A stretch of DNA of 64,000 bases. Source: Limonium bicolor (Eukaryota > Streptophyta > Magnoliopsida > Caryophyllales > Plumbaginaceae). The stretch lies in NCBI GenBank assembly GCA_023374045.1, contig CM041776.1, forward strand, positions 350,857,636 through 350,921,635, in the 5' to 3' direction. Below, piece after piece: positions 46,094 to 57,260 of this stretch. The notes below the pieces were generated by a model that was not told the origin of the DNA, did not search any database, and saw only the letters and a list, made by a program, of their open reading frames with translations. The stretch's first letter is position 1. Each line of letters begins with the position of its first letter. Position numbers and translations under genes: made by a program.

Positions 46094-47700
46094 ATGTCTC
46101 ATGCAAGCATTCTAGCAGCAGAAGAAGGTTCTGCACCGAATAGACCGCCACTCTTCAATGGAGACAACTACACTCACTGGAAGAATAAGATGAAGTTTCA
46201 TATCAAGTCTGACGATCCAAGAATGTGGAGGGTGATAACACATGGAGAGTACACCTTCCGGAATCCTCAAGGACAAGACATATCTATCGACAGCATGACA
46301 GATGAGTAGATCAAGAAGCTGGTATTCAACGTTCGAGCAGTAAGAATACTTCACTGTGCACTACTACCTGAGCAATACTCAAAGATTGCTTCAGCTAAAA
46401 CGGCCCAAGAGATTTGGAAAACTCTTGAGGTCACCTATGAAGGGAATGATGAGATCAAAAAGACTCGCATTGAGTTGCTACTCACTCACTGGGAGCTATT
46501 CATGAAGGAAGAAAAGGAGAGCATTTCTGAAATGCATACAAGGTTCACTAAGCTGATCAACAAAATGTTGGTGCTTAGAAGAACTATCTCTAACGAGGAT
46601 CAAATTCGGAAATTCCTCATATCTCTCCATGCCTCCGTTGATAGCAAAGTAAATGCCATGCAAGAAGTGCATGATCTCTTTAAGATGTCTCTGGCAGACA
46701 TACTAGGATCTCTAATGGCTTTCAAGTTGAAGTTACAACACAGAAACTCAGAAAGCTCATCAAGAGATAGAGGGAAAGGCATAGCCTTTCAAGTAGCTGA
46801 GAATGAAAAGTCCGAGTCAGGAGATGACAATGATGAAATGGTCCTCTATGCCAAGAGGTACGTTCGAAAGTTCATAAGAAATAAAATGAGGAAAGGCAAG
46901 GAGTCCAAGGAATTGGATGATCAGAGGAAAAGCAGTGACTAGTATTTTGGGTGTTCAAAATACGGACATCATATCAAAGACTTCCCTCAGCGATCACGAG
47001 AGGACAACGACAGGGTCAAGAAGCATGTCCGACGATCATTCAACAAAGGACCCAATAAGGAAGCCTTCATTGCGGCATGGGGAAATTCTGAACAAAGTAA
47101 TGACAATCAAACCTTAGACAGCAACACCTCAGAAGAGGAGAAGGGTCACCTATGCCTTGAAGATGTGTGCTTGATGGCACAAAGCAATGATCTCTCAGAA
47201 TCAGAAGGAGAAAAGAACAACATAAGGTAAACTATTCTAAACTTAGAAGAAGAATTCAAAAGGCTGAACTTCTAGTACTTAGAAAGTTTTCTCTTATATT
47301 AGTTGAACACCTAGAGGCATTAGAAACTGAAAACGATGAACTTTTGGAAGAAAATGAAAAATTAAGAAAAACCTCGGATAAAAGCAAGGTAGATAATCTT
47401 AGGGCACTCATGAAATTACAAAGAGATTATAGTGAAATTCTCACTGTTCATGAAAAGTTGAAATAGGAAAAACAACCTGAAATCGATGAATTGATTGTTG
47501 CTCTCAACACCAAAGAAAAGGAACTAGCTACCATCAAAGTAAAATATTCTAAGATAGATGCTGTTTCTAAGACACCCATGAGGAGAAGCAAACGACAGGT
47601 TGGATGTCAGTCAGAGACCAGTCATAGACATATCTGCAGCTTATGCAGACAACCCGGTCATCATGAGTCCAACTGTCATAAAACGAGTTTATGAGGCATT
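46094..47700 (+). pseudogene. copia-2 gag with coiled coil and two CCHC knuckles
   Basis: The ATG at 46,094 opens MSHASILAAEEGSAP, then RPPLFNGDNYTHWKNKM and the UBN2-like capsid region KTAQEIWKTLEVTYEGND. The frame is open to 46,942 except for one TAG at 46,307. The first knuckle (near 46,941) reads FGCSKYGHHIKDFPQ, lacking its first and last Cys. A coiled-coil region (47,225-47,530) is interrupted by stops. The second knuckle CSLCRQPGHHESNC is intact at 47,635-47,676. Gag would form the particle and bind RNA. It is damaged but better preserved than in copia-1. Confidence 0.88.
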
Positions 47701-47814
47701 GGCAACTCAAGAAGCTAGGACTAAAATGGGTAGTCAAAAATGATCTGAGAGTATTAAATAGTGGAAATGGGTCCAACCTCTCTATGAACCCTAACCCTAT
47801 ACCACTAACATGTT

Positions 47815-48125
47815 AAGTGCAGAATCGAGTGAGAATGGACCCCTGATGGTACATCGACAATGGGTGCTCTAAACACATGACAGGAGACAAGAAGAAGTTC
47901 TTCTCACTCGAACCAGGAAGCCAAGGAACTGAATCCTTTGGCGACCACAAGAAAGGTAAAATCATCGGTGTAGTTAAGGTTGGTATTACATCTGACTATG
48001 TCATAGACAGTGTAAATCTAGTTCATGGTTAAAAATTGAACTTGCTCAGTGTTTCTCAAATTTGTGACAAAGGGAATTCAGTTCACTTCTGTTCTACACA
48101 TTGTAGTATAGTAAGTCAGAACAAT
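47815..48125 (+). pseudogene. copia-2 aspartic protease
   Basis: Reads WYIDNGCSKHMTGDKKKFFS with the catalytic Asp codon at 47,856 (D-N-G in place of the usual D-S-G), then SFGDHKKGKIIGV. It contains the uninterrupted sequences that correspond to the LTR D (about 47,804) and LTR C (about 48,040) insertion sites of copia-1. Confidence 0.85.
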
Positions 48126-49480
48126 GGCAAAGATGCTTAAGGGAAAAAGAATGAAAAATGTTTATGTAACAAGCTTAGAGGATATTGACAGTCCAAATCT
48201 TCCTTGCTTGACTGTTTCAATAGATGACTCTACTCTATGGCACAAAATCCTAGGGCATGTCAGCACTTCATTACTAAGAAAACTTGTCAAGAAACAGTTG
48301 GTAAGAGGTCTTCCTGAGATTAAAAAATCTGAGATCAATCTTTGTGATGCTTGTGTTAGAAGTAAACAGATTAAGACTTCTTTTAAATCAAAGAACTTAG
48401 TTAGTACATCCAAGCCACTTGAACTACTTCACATGGACTTATGTGGACCTATGAGAATCAAAAGCGTGTGGAGGAAATTGGTATGTTTTTGTAATTGTTA
48501 ATGATTACTCACGGTTTGTTTGGACACTCTTTATTGCTTCCAAAGACGAAGTCTTTGAGAAATTTCAACCCTTTGCAGGAAAAGTCCAAGTACAACTCAA
48601 TCTCAAGATCAAGACTCTTCGGTCTGATCATGGGTTAGAATTTGAAAATCAACAATTAATGGATATATGTAACAACATGGGATTAGTCACACATATTCAG
48701 CACCAAGAACACCCCAACAAAATGGATTAGTTGAGCGAAAGAACAGAACACTACAAGAGGTAGCCAAGCCATGCTTTTGGGGAGCAATCTTCCTCAAGTC
48801 TTCTGGGAAGAAGCAGTGGCGGCTGCATGCTACATCACAAACAGAACGCTCATACGACCAATCCTCAACAAAACTCCCAATGCGTTATCAAGGGAAGAAA
48901 ATCCAACATAAGTCACTTCAGGACATTTGGTTGCAAATGGTATGTCACAACAATGAAAAGAGTCATCTTAGGAAGTTTGATGCCAGAAGTGACGTGGCCA
49001 TCTTCCTTGGATACTCTGAAAAAGCCGGGCATACAAAGTATACAACAAAAGGACACTGAAGGTGGAGGAAAGTGTGCACGTAGTCTTTGATGATGCTGAC
49101 TACACAAGTTCAAGGAATCAGATGAAGATAAAGAACTTGGATTCAATCTAGCTGATCAGGATCACACAAATAATCCCAAAGTGAGTCACCGACTAAAGAA
49201 AGCTTGCCCGACAGGTCAGCGACAGGTCAACAACAGGTCGACGAAGGAAACAATGATGTCGAGGATCCTCTCTCCATCAGCCATTCATCAATATCGTGCC
49301 CTGTACAGTCCATTGGAGAATATCATATCACACATATCCAAAGGAACTTAGACAAGAGCACAAACTCGAGATTCTAGCCTTAACGACAGTCTCACCCATT
49401 GAGCCCAAGAACGTCAAGGAAGCTCTTCAAGACTCAGACTGGATCAATGCAATGCAAGAAGAACTAAACCAGTTTGAAAA
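48126..49480 (+). pseudogene. copia-2 integrase
   Basis: HHCC motif LWHKILGHVS...CDACVRSKQ (48,238-48,365), then LLHMDLCGPMR with the first acidic residue kept, a frameshift near 48,480, RSDHGLEFEN near 48,620 and NGLVERKNRTLQEVAKP near 48,723. The C-terminal region reads GRKSNISHFRTFGCKWYV and VAIFLGYSEKAGHTKYTTKG across shifts. The linker before RT carries four CGACAGGTC-type repeats (49,207-49,245). Broken by several frameshifts. Confidence 0.85.
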
Positions 49481-50420
49481 ATGCAAAGTGTAGCATCTTG
49501 TGCCTCGCCCTACTCATCAAGGAGTACTTGGCACAAAATGGGTCTTTGGAAATAACCTGAATGAAAAGGGAGAAGTTTTCAAGAACAAGGCTCGTCTGGT
49601 AGCTCAAGGATGTCATCAACAAGAGGGAATATACTTCCAAGAAACCTTCGCTCCAGTAGCAAGGATGGAATCTATAAGATTACTAATTGCATTTGCTGCA
49701 CACAAAGGAATCAAACTCTTCCAACTTGACATCAAGAGTGCCTTCCTAAATGGGTATGTCAAAGAGGAAGTATATGTTGAGCAACCTCCAGGTTTTGAGA
49801 CACAAGAGGAAGAAGACATGGTACTCAAACTTGACAAAGCTCTCTACGAGCTCAAACAAGCTCCCGATCATGGTATGATCGTCTGTCCTTCTATCTATTG
49901 GAAAACCGTTTTAAAAGAGGTAAAGTAGACAAAACTCTATTTGTTTACAACAATAAAAGAGATTTCCCAATTGTGTAAATATATGTTGATGATATAATCT
50001 TTGGAGCCTCGGATGAAAAATATTGTAAGAAGTTAGAAGCATTGATGAAAAGGGAATTTGAGATGAGTGATTTGGGAGAATTGAAGTTCTTCCTAGGACA
50101 TCAAGTAGGCAGAATGATGAAGGGACTATCATATCCCAAGAGAAGTACGTAAAAGACTTGCTGAAGAGATTTGGAATAGAGGAATGTAAGACGTTTGACA
50201 CACCAATAGCAGTTGGCACTGAAATGGGTATCATGACTGGTGACCGACCGGTCGACCAGTGATCTTATAGAGAGATGATTGGTTTTCTACTATATTTAAC
50301 AGCTAGTAGACTGACATCATGTATAACATTTGCTTATGTGCCAGGTTTCAAGCAGATCCAAGAGAAAGTCACCTCACAACTGTAAAAAGAATCCTACGTT
50401 ACTTAAAAGGAACCTTTGAT
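49481..50420 (+). pseudogene. copia-2 reverse transcriptase
   Basis: LGTKWVFGNNLNEKGEV and ARLVAQGCHQQEGIYFQETFAPVARMES (49,530-49,680, partial landmarks), FQLDIKSAFLNGYVKEEVYVEQPPGF with catalytic Asp codon at 49,728, and, after a frameshift at about 49,865, YVDDIIFGASDEKYC with YVDD at 49,982-49,993 and MSDLGELKFFLG. It ends RILRYLKGTF, where RNase H should begin. All RT catalytic aspartates are present. The integrase and RT here keep the parts that copia-1 lost. Confidence 0.88.
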
Positions 50421-50857
50421 CACCGCACCCAAAGCCAAACCTTCTTGGATCAAAGCCGGTTTTTCGGAGGAAGAGCCTACTTCCTCAGAGGATTATGAAT
50501 GTGATACCAACTACGTCACTCCATCTAGATTATCTTGATCATATTTTGTAGTTTGTAATCTAGGAATGTCATGGCCTTTACAACATCTTACGTCGTGAGT
50601 TGCTCCCTATTTTGCTGTATGGCAAAGGGGGAAAGAAAAGTATATGTACTTGTGAGAGTTTGTCTATCGCCCTTGTATCATCTGAATGAAACCTTATCTA
50701 TCTATGATATAACATAAAAGTTGTCGCTTATGTTTTCATTCATTAAAATTCTTTCATTCTTAAAAACCCTTAATAAACTCAGGGGGAATCCTTCTTAGGG
50801 GGAATTTCTCAATTCTTGATTGCCAAGTACATAATAAGTGTATAGGTTGCCATCATC
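50421..50857 (+). other. copia-2 3' spacer; RNase H absent
   Basis: Directly after 'cttaaaaggaacctt' the RNase H-coding region seen in copia-1 is replaced by unrelated sequence reading TQSQTFLDQSRFFGGRAYF. In copia-1 about 560 bp of RNase H follows at this point. The rest is non-coding and leads to a Sirevirus-like 3' end with 'atcatcaaaaagggggaaat'. Confidence 0.7.
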
Positions 50858-50871
50858 AAAAAGGGGGAAAT
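50858..50871 (+). other. copia-2 polypurine tract
   Basis: AAAAAGGGGGAAAT immediately before the 3' LTR; primer for plus-strand DNA synthesis in LTR elements. Confidence 0.85.
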
Positions 50872-52008
50872 TGTCAAGACAAGGTCCTTTAGTTTTGATG
50901 ATAGCAAACCTTGTGTTGTCTATCTAATGCGCTTATCAAGATTCATCATTTCAGATAGACATGTGACTAAGTGGCTTAGCACGCAAGGTTGCAAGTGCAC
51001 TTAAGTCATGAGTGGCTTAGCACGCAAGGTTGGAAGCGCGCTCAATCCACGACATGTGCTCTACTAGTCAGGTTCCTGTCGGCTAGAGCTCCGGAGAACT
51101 TCTAGCAAGACACAAGCAGTCACGAACCACACCATCACATATCTCTTACATCAGACATCAAACAAGGACCAAACGGAGTTAGCAACGTCGACAAACTCAC
51201 TCAGATATTCACAACCACACAAACAACTTGCTCATGACAAACACACGACAAAAGGTGTATCTCATTAATGTGCAAGATAACAAGATAAGCAAAGGCTATT
51301 GATGAACATCATTACATAGCTGTAATATTTCAGAAGAGAGCATTTATGAGCATTAATGAGCCAGACAAGTTCAGACAAGTTGAAGTGTGCAAGTGGTGAA
51401 CGACCACTTGGGGAGACGTGCCGCCAAGTTGCCCATTCACAAGGCAACGCGTGTGCTGGTGGCTCCAGATCAAGTTGGACGAAAATCTGCAAGTAGAGTG
51501 CGGATATTATATTGTAGAAGAATGAGTATTTTACTCTTAGAGTCTACAACTCCTAGGTTGTTAGTTGGCATCTCAACCAACTTGTATAAATATGTGGCTT
51601 AATGTTCATTGTAAGATAAGCCCCTGTACGAGAGAAAAGATAGAGATTATCTGGGCAAGTGTGGATCAGACTTAGGAGTGTGTGTAAGTGCTAGAGAGTT
51701 GGTGAGCTAGTGAGGACTGGGTTAGATTATCAATACAATGGGTATTTGATAGGACGACAGGTCAGGGAACGGTCGGTTAACCGTAGGCCGATAGTCAGGA
51801 GAGGGTTGACGACTTTAGGGGTAAAGTCGAAACTGTCCCGGGAGTCCGTGTGTGGGGCAAGGGAGGTTGAGTGAATTTCGTGTGTATAAATTCTCAATCG
51901 AAATGTGTTTTCCAGTTTAATTGTTGTCTCTCGTCCATCCAGTTTTATTAGAGTACACAATACGTCTACGACATGTCGAGGACGCATCACGAGTGACTGC
52001 GAGTTTCA
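50872..52008 (+). mobile_element. copia-2 3' LTR (1,137 bp)
   Basis: Begins TGTCAAGACAAGG and ends GCGAGTTTCA. It is uninterrupted and so shows what the 5' LTR looked like before copy 2 landed. It has CGACAGGTC palindromes near 51,756. Two copies of 'agtggcttagcacgcaaggttg' lie at 50,970-51,030. Minus-strand ORFs here are chance. Confidence 0.92.
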
Positions 52009-52013
52009 GACAC

Positions 52014-52547
52014 AAGCAACAGAAAAAAGGAGATCATTCATTAGTTTAAGTAAGGCTCAAAAGATCTGATCAGAAGCAGATTAATAATGGTTGGTAATCA
52101 TGATTTAAGGCCAGACACTAACAAGTCTTATCGGTGGTAATTTGAGCAGTGAAATATACTCCATATATATCAGCAAAATTTAACAAAACATAATTAAGAA
52201 TGACTATAATTTAGAAAAATAAACCGAAGAGGGCAAAGCGGAAGTAAATATGGAAGTTTCCAAAACAGACGCATCCCCACTAACAGTGTAACATGGTTAA
52301 ATACTAATATTAAATCGCAACACAAGTCCAGAATTAGCGCATTTAGTTTAAGCCTTTTTTGAATTTTCAAAACAGTTGCACAAAGATAGATTAAATTACA
52401 AAGTGTAACAGCTAGGCTAGCAAGAGGTGTAGAAACATAATGTTCACTTAGGCAACATCACAAGCATAGTAGAGAACTGGACGAAACATCAAATTATTAA
52501 TTAAGACTAAAAGTTACCGGTAATAGGTGATTGAGTAGCATACCATT
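52014..52547 (-). mobile_element. ACCGGT-rich element copy 1, continued after copia-2
   Basis: This is AT-rich non-coding sequence following the copia-2 target duplication. It has scattered 'ttaccggtaa' and 'tcggtgg' sites that link it to the left part. I see no gene. Confidence 0.4.
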
Positions 52548-53140
52548 TGAAAATACATAATTGTTCCTCTCCACTCACAAACGAATAGAACATCGAGATC
52601 TTTATTCCTTTCTTTGATATTACAACCTTAGGGAGCTTTCTGGTGTTTTCTCTCTCTTCTAATAATGTGTCCCCTTACAAGTGAGCCACCCATCTCTATT
52701 TATAGACTTTCTAGGGTGAAGTCTACCTCTTAACCCCTGTACATGTGGTACTATTTTATTGGAGCCTCTCTTCTAGTTTTGGCACTTCTTTCCTTATGAA
52801 GCCTTCCGGTCCCAAAGTGTAGGATGCGGGATCCGGTCATGGAGTACGAGGCCGGAATATGGGACCCGGTCATAGAGTGCGGAGCCGGAATGCGGGACCC
52901 GATTATAGAATGCGGGCCGAAATGTTTTTTGGTGCCCAAACTGGAGCCCGAACAAGGTCCTGAAGGGGGCCCGGGGTCTGGATCGGGATCTGTGGCCTGG
53001 ACCGCTTTGACCCTCTTGTCTTCGTCATATTCTTGTCCTTGTCACCAGTTTCTACCATTTTTTAGCTTAAAAATACTTTACAGTTTAGAAACTGAAGTAT
53101 GTTTCACAGAGGGTGTAGTTCTTGCTAGGTAAAAGATTAC
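52548..53140 (-). mobile_element. LTR-like unit with GGATCC-GCGGGA motif block
   Basis: Starts TGAAAATACATAATTG. Its minus strand has a TATA box (gtctataaatag at about 52,698-52,709) and a leader like those of the ACCGGT LTRs, suggesting a related minus-oriented LTR end. A GC-rich block at 52,820-52,925 repeats 'gccggaatgcgggacccg' and 'gatgcgggatccggtcat' three times. The right edge is not found. Low confidence in the limits. Confidence 0.4.
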
Positions 53141-54081
53141 TAGGTTTAGCCCAAAAAAGAAGGTAGTAATGATGTTCAAATTTGGAGAAGTAAACAGTGG
53201 CTATGTTGGGATGAAACTGGTCAAAATTGTCATCCTTAGTCTGGATAGTAAAAACAGAATTGATCACAAGGAGCAATAAACAGAGCCATTCTTGAGAAGC
53301 AAAATATTGCATCAAAATGAAGCATCTGATCAGTACTGGATACAGAGGAAAATGAGCATCAATGAGAACGCAAAAGGTCACCGAAAACTAGTAATAAAGA
53401 GAAAACAAGTAATAACTTGTACCGTACAAATTGTACCGGTGTAACAACAAGGGTACTCATGGTCGTACTGAACAGAGTTAGATTTAAAGGGGTTATATTA
53501 TTTCCTTAATCAGAGGCAGACGCATCTCAAATATGGATAATTCAATTCGTTGATGCTCAAAATTAGAGAAGCAAAATAGTGGTTCTCTCAGGAATTGATC
53601 ACTTTTATATCATCCTTTCTGGCGAGTGTCTTTATAAAATCATGTATTGGAAGTATATTACTTGTCGTAGCTGAGATTAACATTAAATGAACGCAAGAAA
53701 TATTAGTTTTGTCTGAATCCAAAACATGGTTTAGAGAAACTAATATAGCGGCACGAAACAGGCGCTAGTAATTGGTCCCAAAGATCGATCATAACTTTAT
53801 CTACAATCTTACTGTATCTATCCAATACTTTCTGCTGAAACAGGTTTTAATGAAAAAGAGTGTGACAATACTAACCATATCAGAAACAGAATCAAAAGAT
53901 ATTACCTGTTAAATTTCAAGCCTCTTGCAGGTTTTTTTTAGGTGTGAGAAAAGAGAGTTTGAAGAGTACAAAGCCTTAGGAGGTGAATTCTTCTGAAAGT
54001 AGTATCCCCCCATCAGAGAGCAAAATTGAGTTATAATGATGGTCAACGACTTATTAATCGCTGGAGATGTTTATTAGTTTA
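53141..54081. other. non-coding AT-rich stretch
   Basis: No coding signal, tRNA or clear repeat is seen. A 'gtaccgtacaaattgtaccggtg' palindrome-like site lies near 53,421. It probably belongs to the ACCGGT-rich element, since similar sequence flanks copia-3 on its other side. Confidence 0.3.
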
Positions 54082-54684
54082 CGATAATTCCTATATATCG
54101 GTGTTGAGTCTGCAAGTCAGACGGTGTCGATGGTCTGAGTTCAGAACTGAGGACGAACGGGGAGAAAGAAGGGAAGACCAGAATAGCATAAAGGTAGAAC
54201 CTTTATTATAATCACGTATAACAATGGTTACACAATCACGTATTCAATGATAATACCAACCCTCACGTCAAGAACACTATCTTGACCTAATACACACGTA
54301 ATTTGAGCTCTGAACTCAAATTACTTACAACGAAATCAGCAGCAAAACGCTCTCAGAATTGACTCTCCAATCCCACTCTCTCTCCCTCTGATTTTCTCTA
54401 TATTTACTCTTACTATTGCTCTCGCAAATTACATTGTATTTATGATTTTCTCTTTTGCGTAAAATCCCACTCTCTAACCTAGACTTTCATCCTCTTTTAT
54501 AGATACAGAGACCGTGTAAGAATTTATCATTCAAGATTTTATCTTTACCAACTAGATAAAATCTTGTTAAATATTCTATCTTCTTCTCTGTTCGTCAGTT
54601 CAAGACTGACCGACTTCACTTCAAGATGGTCGTAAAACAGGCTTCAGTATTGAACTGAGTTTGCCGATCAAAATAGCATCAACA
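54082..54684 (-). mobile_element. copia-3 3' LTR (603 bp)
   Basis: On the minus strand it starts TGTTGATGCTATTTTG and ends GGAATTATCG (T-to-C change at the last CA). The bases 54,685-54,698 give, on the minus strand, the polypurine tract AAAAAGGGGGAAAC. It contains a 27-bp near-palindrome with arms GTAATTTGAG and CTCAAATTAC around 54,300-54,330. Confidence 0.88.
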
Positions 54685-54924
54685 GTTTCCCCCTTTTTGA
54701 TGCGGCAAACTCTGTAAGTCTTGAACTTCTTGAACTGATGAATGTTCCCCCTGAATTGTTGTTTACATTCAAGACCAATTGGTAAACTCTATAAGTATTG
54801 AACTGATGAATGTTCCCCCTGAGTTGTAGACTATGTTCAAAACCAATTTCCCCCTTTTACCAAATCAAAAAGGAACTAAGTCATAAACCTTATGGATTGG
54901 GGGTAGTAGTGCGGCATGGTCAGA

Positions 54925-55629
54925 TCACTGGGAAGGAGGTAATAATTCTGAGCGAGGTGAGGTGCTTTCTTGATGAGTCTGGTAGGTCCGATTTGACTTT
55001 GGTACCCAAACTTGTTTGATCTCAGTTGTAGACTCAGACTTAAAGTGATTGATAGGAACCCACCTTTTACTGTGCAATCTTTTGATTTCGAATGAGTTCT
55101 GCCTTGATGATTTTTCACACAATTGTTTTCTCAACAATTTGGAACACCATCTAACCTTGTGTCCTAGCTGGTGGCAATATTGGCATGAGTGTAATCTTGG
55201 ATGATGTCTTGCAGTTACAGTCTGTAACTTCTCAGTCGTAGATTGAGAGATTAATGTCTTGGACTTATATCCCAAGCCGCATTTGTCTGAGTTATTATTC
55301 TGCATCATTTGCTTCAAATTCGCCTTCCCGGTATACCAAGTTGGATTAGCAGGAGTCTGAAGTTCTAACTTTCGATTTGCCTTGGCTACCATGTCTGAAA
55401 GTGTTTCGCATTCTCTTTTTAGAGATTTGTTTCTATCCAAAAGAGAATTTATCTCTTCCTGTGCCCAACAAGGAAGAGTGAGAATTCTAGTATCCAAATG
55501 ACTTACAAAGTTAATCCCTCGCTTATCTAGACTCTCAATGACAAAGTTTTTGCGTTCAGTCGAGGACTGGCGCAAATTTTCTACTTTGGCTCTGAGTTCT
55601 TTAATCTCAGTATCATACTGATTCTTCAA
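54925..55629 (-). pseudogene. copia-3 gag C-terminal part: coiled coil and CCHC knuckle
   Basis: An open frame reads a coiled coil (KNQYDTEIKELRAKVENL, EEINSLLDRNKSLKRECETL) and a CCHC-like knuckle CQYCHQLGHKVRWC near 55,150-55,190, then a basic tail. The layout matches the gag of copia-1 and copia-2 (second knuckle after a coiled coil). Where protease should follow, the sequence runs straight to the polypurine tract, so the element encodes only gag. Confidence 0.8.
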
Positions 55630-55834
55630 GATTTTTATCTCAGAGAGTGCAGATTTCCTTCTCCTTTATGTTATACTCAGTATTGATGTCATCATTTTAA
55701 TGAGCAACTACCGTCAAACACATCTCCGCGTACTCCCCGGGTTCTGAGTCTGTATCTGAGATATCCTGTCCCCATACAGCTGCAGCTGTATTTGTGTGTT
55801 TCTTAATCTTTTCTAAGAATTTACCTTCAGGTGA

Positions 55835-56679
55835 AGAGGACATTCCTTGACAACATGACCAGGCTTGTTACATTTAAAATAAGTAATTTATCCCTTCTTT
55901 GACCTTTGTTGTCTACTAAATAGCCTTCGGATGTGATTTACAATTGAGGTAATTTCTTCATCCATATCAAAGTCGTCACCCTCTGACTCTGTTGTTGTGT
56001 CATGTGCATTCAAGGATAAATCATTGATTGGCGCTGACGAAGTAGCTATTTTCCCCTCCATCATTCCTTCATAAACTATGAGTTCTGAACTCAGTTCTTC
56101 AAAGGATAATTTTGATAAATCCTTAGTGGTTTCCAAGAGAGCTATATAATTTACCCATTCTTTTCCTAGGCTATCCATACATCTTTCATTGATAATATCA
56201 TTGGATAGTGTCACTCCTACAACCTTTAACTCGCAGATTATCCGATCAAATCTTTCAAGTGTGTGAGTTACAGACTCACCTTCTATCATCTTGAAGTTGT
56301 CGAACTTCCTCTTAAACTGCTTCCCTTTGGCCTTTTTGATGGAGTCTGTCTCCGTATATGCTGTTTTGAGAAACTCCCATACTTCCTTGGCAGTGCGCAA
56401 TCCCAATACCTTCTGTTGGTATGAGTCTGACAGTGATGACATAATGATTCTACGTGCTTGTCTATTTTTGCTAATCATCTTGTTGTCATTCTCGTTCCAG
56501 CTAGCTCTTGGTTTTTCTTTAAAAACACCATTCTCTTTGATCTTAGGCTTCTGATCTCCTTCAGTCACTACGTCCCACAATTGTAAATCGATGGAGATCA
56601 ACTGGTCTTCCATCTGCTCACACTAGCTGGTGTAGTTGAATTGAGAGAGCTTTGGGGGTTTAACATAATAGGAATTCAT
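55835..56679 (-). pseudogene. copia-3 gag, N-terminal part
   Basis: The ATG at 56,679 opens MNSYYVKPPKLSQFNYTS, followed by one stop in place of the expected Trp, then QMEDQLISIDLQLWDVV, TAKEVWEFLKTAYTETDS and FDRIICELKVVGVTLSND, the UBN2-like capsid. The main frame is open from 56,613 to 55,888. Beyond the stop, YFKCNKPGHVVKECP (about 55,850) is the first knuckle with its first Cys replaced. Only two or three lesions suggest a younger insertion than copia-1. Confidence 0.85.
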
Positions 56680-56727
56680 CACGATCAACCCTGAAGAAGT
56701 TTCTTCTCAGTTTAGTGTTACCTCGCT

Positions 56728-56739
56728 CTGATACCAATT
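56728..56739 (-). other. copia-3 primer binding site
   Basis: The minus strand reads ATTGGTATCAGAGCG right after the 5' LTR end ...GGAATTATCA, the initiator tRNA-Met type. Confidence 0.88.
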
Positions 56740-57260
56740 GATAATTCCTATATGTCGGTGTTGAGTCTGCAACTCAGAAGGTGTCGATGGTCTGAGTTCA
56801 GAACTGAGGACGAACGGGGAGAAAGAAGGGAAGACCAGAATAGCATAAAGGTAGAACCTTTATTATAATCACGTATAACAATGGTTACACAATCACGTAT
56901 TCAATGCTAATACCAACCCTCACGTCAAGAACACTTTCTTGACCTAAATTAGCAGTAAAACTCTCTCAGAATTGACTCTCCCATCCCACTCTCTCTCCCT
57001 TTGATTTTTTCTATATTTACTCTTACTGTTGCTCTCGCAAATTACATTGTATTTATGATTTTCTCTTTTGCGTAAAATCCCACTCTCTAACCTAGACTCT
57101 TATCCTCTTTTATAGATACATAGACCGTGTGAGAATTTATCATTGAAGATTTTATCTTTAACAACTAGATAAAATCTTGTTAAATATTCTATCTTCTTTT
57201 CTATTTGTCAGTTCAAGACTGGCGGACTTTGCTTCAAGCTGGTCTTAAAATGGGCTTCAG
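56739..57260 (-). mobile_element. copia-3 5' LTR, missing its outer end
   Basis: Matches the 3' LTR but lacks the outermost 37 bp or so (TGTTGATGCTATTTTG... on the minus strand). It also lacks about 46 bp spanning the internal palindrome near 56,946. It is joined at 'gcttcag/ttcaag' to the inverted unit. Confidence 0.85.

Larger units (their letters stand above)
43054..52008 (+). mobile_element. copia-2: Sirevirus-like copia retrotransposon with both LTRs and TSD
   Basis: The element starts TGTTAAGACAAG at 43,054 and ends GCGAGTTTCA at 52,008, with target duplication GACAC at 43,049-43,053 and 52,009-52,013. It has an iMet-type primer site, gag with coiled coil, protease, integrase and RT in copia order, a polypurine tract and a 3' LTR. 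RNase H is missing. The 5' LTR contains an inserted LTR (43,257-45,127). By eye the two LTRs differ at roughly 5-8% of positions, so it is not recent. It provides the empty sites that prove the insertions in copia-1. Confidence 0.92.

Noticed and set aside
53085..53381. 98-residue minus-strand ORF
   Set aside because: Low complexity, no domain, and lies in the non-coding flank of copia-3.
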